Source of the DNA: Prevotella sp.
Lineage (GTDB): Bacteria > Bacteroidota > Bacteroidia > Bacteroidales > Bacteroidaceae
Length of the DNA: 11,012 nucleotides
NCBI GenBank assembly: GCA_016283605.1
Contig: JAEENF010000071.1
Location: forward strand, 1-11,012
Reading direction: 5' to 3'
Notes under the pieces: generated by a model
Told to the model about the DNA's origin: nothing
The model's database searches: none
The model's input: the letters and a program-made list of their open reading frames with translations, nothing else
In this document: one piece after another, positions 8,001 through 11,012 of the stretch
Numbering within the stretch: the first letter of the stretch is position 1
Layout of the letters: each line of letters opens with the position of its first letter
Translations under genes and position numbers: made by a program

Positions 8001-8380
8001 TCGACAGGAACGGTGGATACTGATCCTGTCAGGTGGGCCTTCTTCTGAGAGCCATAACCAACGACAACCACCTCTTCGAGGCTTTGGTTATCGACCTGCA
8101 GTTGGGTCTTGCCACCAGGCTTGATGGTCTGCGGCATATAACCGATATAGGTAATTGTGATCTTTTCGTTCTTGGGTACTGAAAGCGTATAGTTACCTTC
8201 GAGGTCGGTGACAGTACCCTTCGACTTGTCATTGGCCAGTGTGACGGAAGCTCCGATAACGGGTTCGCCGTTCTCGTCGACGACCTGTCCTTTGACGGTC
8301 TGGTTCTGAGCTGATATCGTCAGGCAGCACATAAATGCCACGCAGAAAATGCTCAAAAATCTTTTTATATTGGTCATCAT
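5045..8380 (-). CDS. SusC/RagA-family TonB-dependent outer-membrane transporter
   Basis: A 1111-residue TonB-dependent porin that imports oligosaccharides across the outer membrane with its SusD partner, encoded 36 bases downstream. It has a type I signal peptide with likely cleavage after TISA (residue 24). Next is a carboxypeptidase-D-like regulatory domain at about 29-100 (VKGQVVDENGEPVIGASV...GTVTDLEGNYTLSV). The segment EEVVVVGYG at 102-110 precedes the plug. The SusC signature LKDASAAVYGARAANGVILVTTKKG is at 222-246. A long beta-barrel follows, ending SWTIGVNLSF with the terminal Phe expected for outer-membrane assembly. Length is normal and the frame intact. No extra N-terminal STN domain is seen, so signalling to an anti-sigma factor is unlikely. 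It lies 37 bases after the DUF4957/DUF5123 gene, so the three genes form one operon. Substrate is not readable from the sequence. Confidence 0.97.
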   Translation of the reverse strand: MMTNIKRFLSIFCVAFMCCLTISAQNQTVKGQVVDENGEPVIGASVTLANDKSKGTVTDLEGNYTLSVPKNEKITITYIGYMPQTIKPGGKTQLQVDNQSLEEVVVVGYGSQKKAHLTGSVSTVPVDDIQDLASGGLASTLSGLVNGLSVSGGDARPGENARLAIRDVNSFGEIGSTTQQPLFVIDGYIYPNDVKVGNSTQNLGAEAFNNLDPSEVESISVLKDASAAVYGARAANGVILVTTKKGKLGEPSISYSGTFGIADEISRPKMLNAYDYGRLYNAIAAADPTNTSLNKTTALFQADELEAMKSLDYDLLDKYWSSAFKQKHSINVSGATEKVSYFVGGSYFKQDGNLGKLDYDRWNYRAGVDVKISKWLTANLTVSGDYGKKNKPLVKVGGSGDEKDYNLLLTRPRYMPEYVDGNPIPAFGVSGGMKNQNQYYNFDVLQNNGDFSRQMSNNMNINGSLNYDFGWNKILNGLKLRFTYSKSINNDKTNQYGSNFTLYQMTKRYGSGSHMYTPTSGDDADIDYLATSNFNPINWNNGNMLYRTMTRTDNYQINFTAQYARDFGKHHVSALFSIEKSEAESEYLVGQRENPHPFTTLQYNSADGEMTTVFTRSESGTLSYIGRINYAYQDRYLFEFLLRSDASTKFAPKNYWGTFPAISAGWVISEEPWFQKNKSLAWIDFLKIRASWGLTGRDNLAAWQWMQVYAQDANRGPVFGTGVGNDSKNRITINKSNSAINEDVHWDKSYKTNIGIDLQVLRKRLAINVDYYNEKNREMLLNLAQEIPTSIGTQSASTNLGEINNWGWEIGITWRDKIGKDFSYRIGINTGYSDNEVLMMDFAKEYLYRQITKGSRTDIGTWGMQCIGMFRSFQDIEEYFDTYNITSYMGMTKDKVRPGMLIYKDVRGAYNQATGTYDGPDGIVDKDNDQVCLSNRSNPYGFTMNLGADWKGISLTTQLGASWGGYTTLPAQAIGVASGSNIEYYNMPSFWNPDNMYVYQDIYDGSGRLLMKQNREAEYPNLAYQSVNATTSSFWRVSATSIRLTRLTLAYTIPSKWTKKIAVKSARVNVTGQNLINFYNPYPDKFMNPMAGSYGTYPNLRSWTIGVNLSF

Positions 8381-8417
8381 AATTTCTAATTTCTAATTCC
8401 TAATTGCTATTTAATCT
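8381..8417 (-). repeat. AT-rich heptamer leader in front of susC
   Basis: Plus-strand units TTTCTAA (8383-8389), TTTCTAA (8390-8396), TTCCTAA (8397-8403) and TTGCTAT (8404-8410) fill the 37-base gap between the upstream lipoprotein stop (8418-8420) and the susC ATG. The first 18 bases before the ATG are identical to those before susD. No TAnnTTTG promoter match is seen, so it is best read as an intra-operon leader. Confidence 0.7.
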
Positions 8418-9923
8418 TTATGGCAGCCAACGTGGGTCACCGGTCTTACGGGCAATCTGTGTGGCTCCGCTGATGTGGAAATCGCCGGCAGCAGGATTGG
8501 CAAACAGAGGATCTTCCTCGATCTGTGTACCTGAGGTGTCGAAGTTACCTACGTTGTCGAAGCTACCGTCAGCCTGCATATAGGTGTTGTTGCCAAAGGT
8601 GCAGTTGTTGCTGCCGGCAGAATAGGCCTTTCCATGGAGGAAACGACGGGGTACACCGCCCTTCGCACTACAGGAGTAGAAGATACAGTCGGTCAATGTC
8701 CAGTATGAATCGGCTTTACCATTCATACCGTTGTAGTTACCCCATTCACCTTCGTTGTTCAGGTAACCGATGCGGTAGAAGGTACTGTTCTTGTATTTGA
8801 CGCTGTTGCCAGGACCGCCCTGGTCTGCTCCCATGTTGATATCCTTAGCACGATACATGCCTGCCTGATAGAAATAGTAGATGTCACCTTCAGCACTCAA
8901 GTTGTAGAAGGTTGAGTTGCTGATGGTCAGGTCGTTGATGTGTCCACCATTATTGGTCCAGATGACGCCGGCTTTTATGAAAGCGGGAGGGGTGAGTGCC
9001 ACCACGCAGTTGTCGATGAGGAACTGTACCGCAGCCACCTTCTGACCCTTGCGGTTGTCCCAGAAGAAAAAGCCATTGACATTGTCAAAGGTACAGTTTA
9101 CAAACGTCGTATTATCGCCGAAGATGACAAAACCAGTCTCTGCATCACGTTCTGCTGTAGGTTCCTTGGAGAATCCAAAAGCACCAATGTTAGCAGCCAT
9201 ACCTGAACAGTCGAAATGGAGATACTTGGCGTTGAATGGTGCTGCAAAGTTGATGCATGATGCAGCATCTGTGTATTTGATGGTAGCTGGGTTCGTCTTA
9301 CTGTTGCTGCGCAATGTCACCCAGTGGGCATCGAAGTCAAGCACATTGCTGACAGTATATTGTCCACCAGCCTCAAGGTCGTAGTTCAGGTTCTCGCCGA
9401 TGGATTCATCGGGAATGGGGTTGGCGGCAAACCATTCGTTCAGGTCAGCACCTGATGGAATAGTCTTGAAGGTTGCCGTAAAGGTCGAGAACGTATACTG
9501 CGTCGTCTCTGAAGCCTCTGCATTGTTTAGTTTTGTGTTTGCAGCCGTGCGGAGGTCGACACGGTAGTTCATGTCTTCCTCACGTTTTACAGTGACACTA
9601 CAGCCGTCTACGAGTGAGTCTTTGACGATGGGCTCATCGAGATTGCCCGTGTCGTAGAACGAGAAGAGATAGCCTCCTGCACCCTTGACGACATCCCACG
9701 TGATGGTCTGCGACTTGCCGTCGGCACTCGGCGTGACCGTGATGCTCTCTGCCTTCGGCGAGGTGAGCGAGCTGCCTGTTACGCTGGACGTAAAGCGCTC
9801 GTCATCATCGTAGCCGTCCTTGGCACAAGATGCCATCAGCAGCGCTGCCGCACTCAGCAGGACACCGCTTTGCCACATCCGCAGAAAGGCAAAATAATTT
9901 CTTGAATTGTTTGTTTTACTCAT
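8418..9923 (-). CDS. Surface lipoprotein, Fn3-like plus DUF4957/DUF5123 beta-helix protein
   Basis: A 501-residue protein with a lipoprotein signal peptide (LLSAAALLMASC, Cys33). Acidic residues soon after (AKDGYDDDE) fit a surface-export signal of Bacteroidetes. Residues about 55-147 look like a fibronectin type III-type domain (ITVTPSADGKSQTITWDVVKGAGGYLFSFY). From about 150 on, repeated short strands with Asn/Cys/Phe rungs (TTFVNCTFDNV, LTISNSTFYNL, YKNSTFYRI, LTDCIFYSC) indicate a right-handed beta-helix. The end, EEDPLFANPAAGDFHISG...TGDPRWLP, is the usual DUF5123 C-terminus. Such proteins accompany polysaccharide utilisation loci, often pectin-related ones in my recollection, and probably bind glycan; no catalytic residues can be assigned. 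The ATG at 9923 is chosen because it gives a normal signal peptide; an in-frame ATG at 9947 would add eight residues. It is the first gene of the operon, ahead of susC, which is unusual. Confidence 0.85.
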   Translation of the reverse strand: MSKTNNSRNYFAFLRMWQSGVLLSAAALLMASCAKDGYDDDERFTSSVTGSSLTSPKAESITVTPSADGKSQTITWDVVKGAGGYLFSFYDTGNLDEPIVKDSLVDGCSVTVKREEDMNYRVDLRTAANTKLNNAEASETTQYTFSTFTATFKTIPSGADLNEWFAANPIPDESIGENLNYDLEAGGQYTVSNVLDFDAHWVTLRSNSKTNPATIKYTDAASCINFAAPFNAKYLHFDCSGMAANIGAFGFSKEPTAERDAETGFVIFGDNTTFVNCTFDNVNGFFFWDNRKGQKVAAVQFLIDNCVVALTPPAFIKAGVIWTNNGGHINDLTISNSTFYNLSAEGDIYYFYQAGMYRAKDINMGADQGGPGNSVKYKNSTFYRIGYLNNEGEWGNYNGMNGKADSYWTLTDCIFYSCSAKGGVPRRFLHGKAYSAGSNNCTFGNNTYMQADGSFDNVGNFDTSGTQIEEDPLFANPAAGDFHISGATQIARKTGDPRWLP

Positions 9924-9957
9924 AAGATAGTTTGTTAAGTTATACATGTATATATAA

Positions 9958-9977
9958 AAGGGACGTTGCCGTCCCTT
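9958..9977 (-). terminator. Intrinsic terminator after the dehydrogenase gene, GCAA tetraloop
   Basis: On the minus strand, AAGGGACG-GCAA-CGTCCCTT forms a perfect 8-bp stem closed by a GNRA tetraloop, followed by TTATATATA. It begins 18 bases past the dehydrogenase stop and ends 34 bases before the lipoprotein ATG. The T tract is interrupted, so termination may be partial. I find no TAnnTTTG promoter in the short space after it, leaving open whether the downstream operon depends on readthrough. Confidence 0.75.
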
Positions 9978-9995
9978 AAAAGTACTCAATATATA

Positions 9996-11012
9996 TTAAA
10001 AATGTACGAGTATGCGGAATACTTTTCCTGGATTAGCCGCCCATTGCTGCATGGCTTCAAGGGCACCCTCAGGCGGCACATCACCGCTGATGAGACGATC
10101 AACAGGACAGGTACCGCGCATCAGATAGCGGATGACAGCACGGAAGTCTGAGGGCTGGGCATTGCGCGAGCCGCGGATATCAAGTTCCTTCTGTACAAAG
10201 TACTTCGTCTGGAACGACACCTCACTTTTCGCATAGCCGATGCAGACCACACGGCCTGTGAAGGCCACCTCGTTGATGGCCATCTGATAGGTAGGCACAC
10301 TTCCCACAGCCTCAATCACCACATCAGGTCCGAAACCGCCAGTCAGTTCCTGCAGACGGGTATGGGCATCTTCTGTCTTAGTATTCACCACATAAGTAGC
10401 ACCCATTTCCTTGGCCAGTGCCAGCTTCTCGTCGTCGATGTCGGCAGCAATAACGGTGGCACCACGCAGGGCAGCACGTACGACGGCACCCATACCCACC
10501 ATACCACAGCCAATCACCATCACCACGTCGATATCCGTCACCTGGGCACGATTTACAGCATGGAAACCCACACTCATCGGCTCTATCAGGGCACAGGTGC
10601 GAGGGTCGAGTCCTCCAGCAGGAATCACCTTCTCCCAAGGCAGCACAAGCAGTTCGCGCATGGCACCCCAACGCTGCACGCCGAGGGTCTCATTGTGTTC
10701 GCAGGCATTCACCCTGTCGTTACGACATGAGGCACACTTGCCGCAGTTGGTATAGGGATTAACGGTGACAATCATACCTGGCTTCAGCGTCTCAGGCACA
10801 TTCTTGCCTACGCTGACAATCTCTGCACCAACCTCATGACCAGGCACCACGGGCATCTTCACCATTGGGTTGCCACCACGGAAGGTGTTCAGGTCGCTGC
10901 CGCAGAAGCCCACATATCTCATTTTTAATAATACTTCGCCGTCGCCCATCTGTGGCTCGGCCATCTCAATCACCTTCATCACCGAAGGCTCACTAATCTG
11001 AATTGCTTTCAT
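9996..11012 (-). CDS. Zinc-dependent medium-chain alcohol/polyol dehydrogenase (sorbitol or L-galactonate dehydrogenase-like)
   Basis: A 338-residue NAD(P)-dependent oxidoreductase of the zinc MDR superfamily; the start codon is the last triplet of the window and the length is normal, so it appears complete. Catalytic zinc ligands are visible: Cys37 in GFCGSD, His59-Glu60 in PGHE and Glu144 in IEPMSVGFHA. A structural zinc site is formed by Cys90, Cys93, Cys96 and Cys104. The Rossmann motif GCGMVG is at 168-173 and Asp191 ends the second strand, favouring NAD+ over NADP+. The C-terminal segment ELDIRGSRNAQPSDF recalls, from memory, E. coli LgoD (YjjN, L-galactonate 5-dehydrogenase) and sorbitol/threonine dehydrogenases, so the substrate is probably a polyol or sugar acid but cannot be fixed. 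It is cytoplasmic. It lies upstream of the transport operon on the same strand, separated by a hairpin; a metabolic link to the imported sugar is plausible but unproven. Confidence 0.9.
   Translation of the reverse strand: MKAIQISEPSVMKVIEMAEPQMGDGEVLLKMRYVGFCGSDLNTFRGGNPMVKMPVVPGHEVGAEIVSVGKNVPETLKPGMIVTVNPYTNCGKCASCRNDRVNACEHNETLGVQRWGAMRELLVLPWEKVIPAGGLDPRTCALIEPMSVGFHAVNRAQVTDIDVVMVIGCGMVGMGAVVRAALRGATVIAADIDDEKLALAKEMGATYVVNTKTEDAHTRLQELTGGFGPDVVIEAVGSVPTYQMAINEVAFTGRVVCIGYAKSEVSFQTKYFVQKELDIRGSRNAQPSDFRAVIRYLMRGTCPVDRLISGDVPPEGALEAMQQWAANPGKVFRILVHF

Noticed and set aside
9958..9977. GGGAC/GTCCC hairpin as another copy of the REP-like element
   Set aside because: It shares only the short GGGAC/GTCCC pair, lacks the GTGACAC ends, and has the layout of an ordinary terminator.
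9924..9989. Longer N-terminus for the DUF4957/DUF5123 protein
   Set aside because: It would run through the terminator hairpin and put extra residues ahead of a normal lipoprotein signal peptide; the ATG at 9923 fits better.
1..11012. CRISPR arrays, tRNA or rRNA genes, insertion sequences
   Set aside because: No regularly spaced 25-40 base repeats, cloverleaf-like sequence, rRNA segment or transposase frame was seen in reading the window.

Overview
The window looks like chromosomal DNA from a gut or rumen Bacteroidales bacterium, most likely in or near Prevotella. The evidence is a SusC/SusD pair, a surface lipoprotein of the DUF4957/DUF5123 type, a promoter matching the Bacteroidetes pattern TTTG - 20 nt - TAnnTTTG, AT-rich leaders without Shine-Dalgarno sites, and a DUF3987 gene followed by an M15 peptidase gene. 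The genus is a guess from gene style and moderate GC; no rRNA or other taxonomic marker is present.

Layout. (1) Bases 1-1878, plus strand: the 3' part of a DUF3987 P-loop/winged-helix protein, then an M15-type zinc peptidase whose coding sequence carries an in-frame palindromic REP-like element. This resembles an accessory module found widely in Bacteroidales. (2) Bases 1903-2665, plus strand: a short sigma-70 family factor with its own clear Bacteroidetes promoter, lacking most of region 3 and the usual region 2.3 tryptophan pair. (3) Bases 2688-2720: a strong hairpin between convergent genes, probably terminating both. (4) Bases 2750-9923, minus strand: a tightly spaced transport operon transcribed right to left, in the order DUF4957/DUF5123 surface lipoprotein, SusC TonB-dependent porin, SusD lipoprotein. 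(5) Bases 9958-9977: a hairpin terminator with a GCAA loop. (6) Bases 9996-11012, minus strand: a complete zinc-dependent medium-chain dehydrogenase starting at the window edge.

The operon probably binds and imports an oligosaccharide: the two lipoproteins capture glycan at the cell surface and the SusC barrel takes it across the outer membrane with TonB energy. A pectic substrate is a guess from the DUF4957/DUF5123 family, and no glycoside hydrolase or polysaccharide lyase is recognisable here. The dehydrogenase just upstream may act on a sugar or sugar acid from the same diet, but the hairpin between them suggests separate transcription.

The most unusual signals are non-coding or structural. 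Short repeats with a 7-base period occur at several gene junctions and inside the susD signal-peptide codons. A near-identical 29-base leader-plus-start block precedes both susC and susD. A palindrome has been domesticated inside the M15 gene, and the sigma factor is reduced. I found no convincing wholly new multi-gene system.
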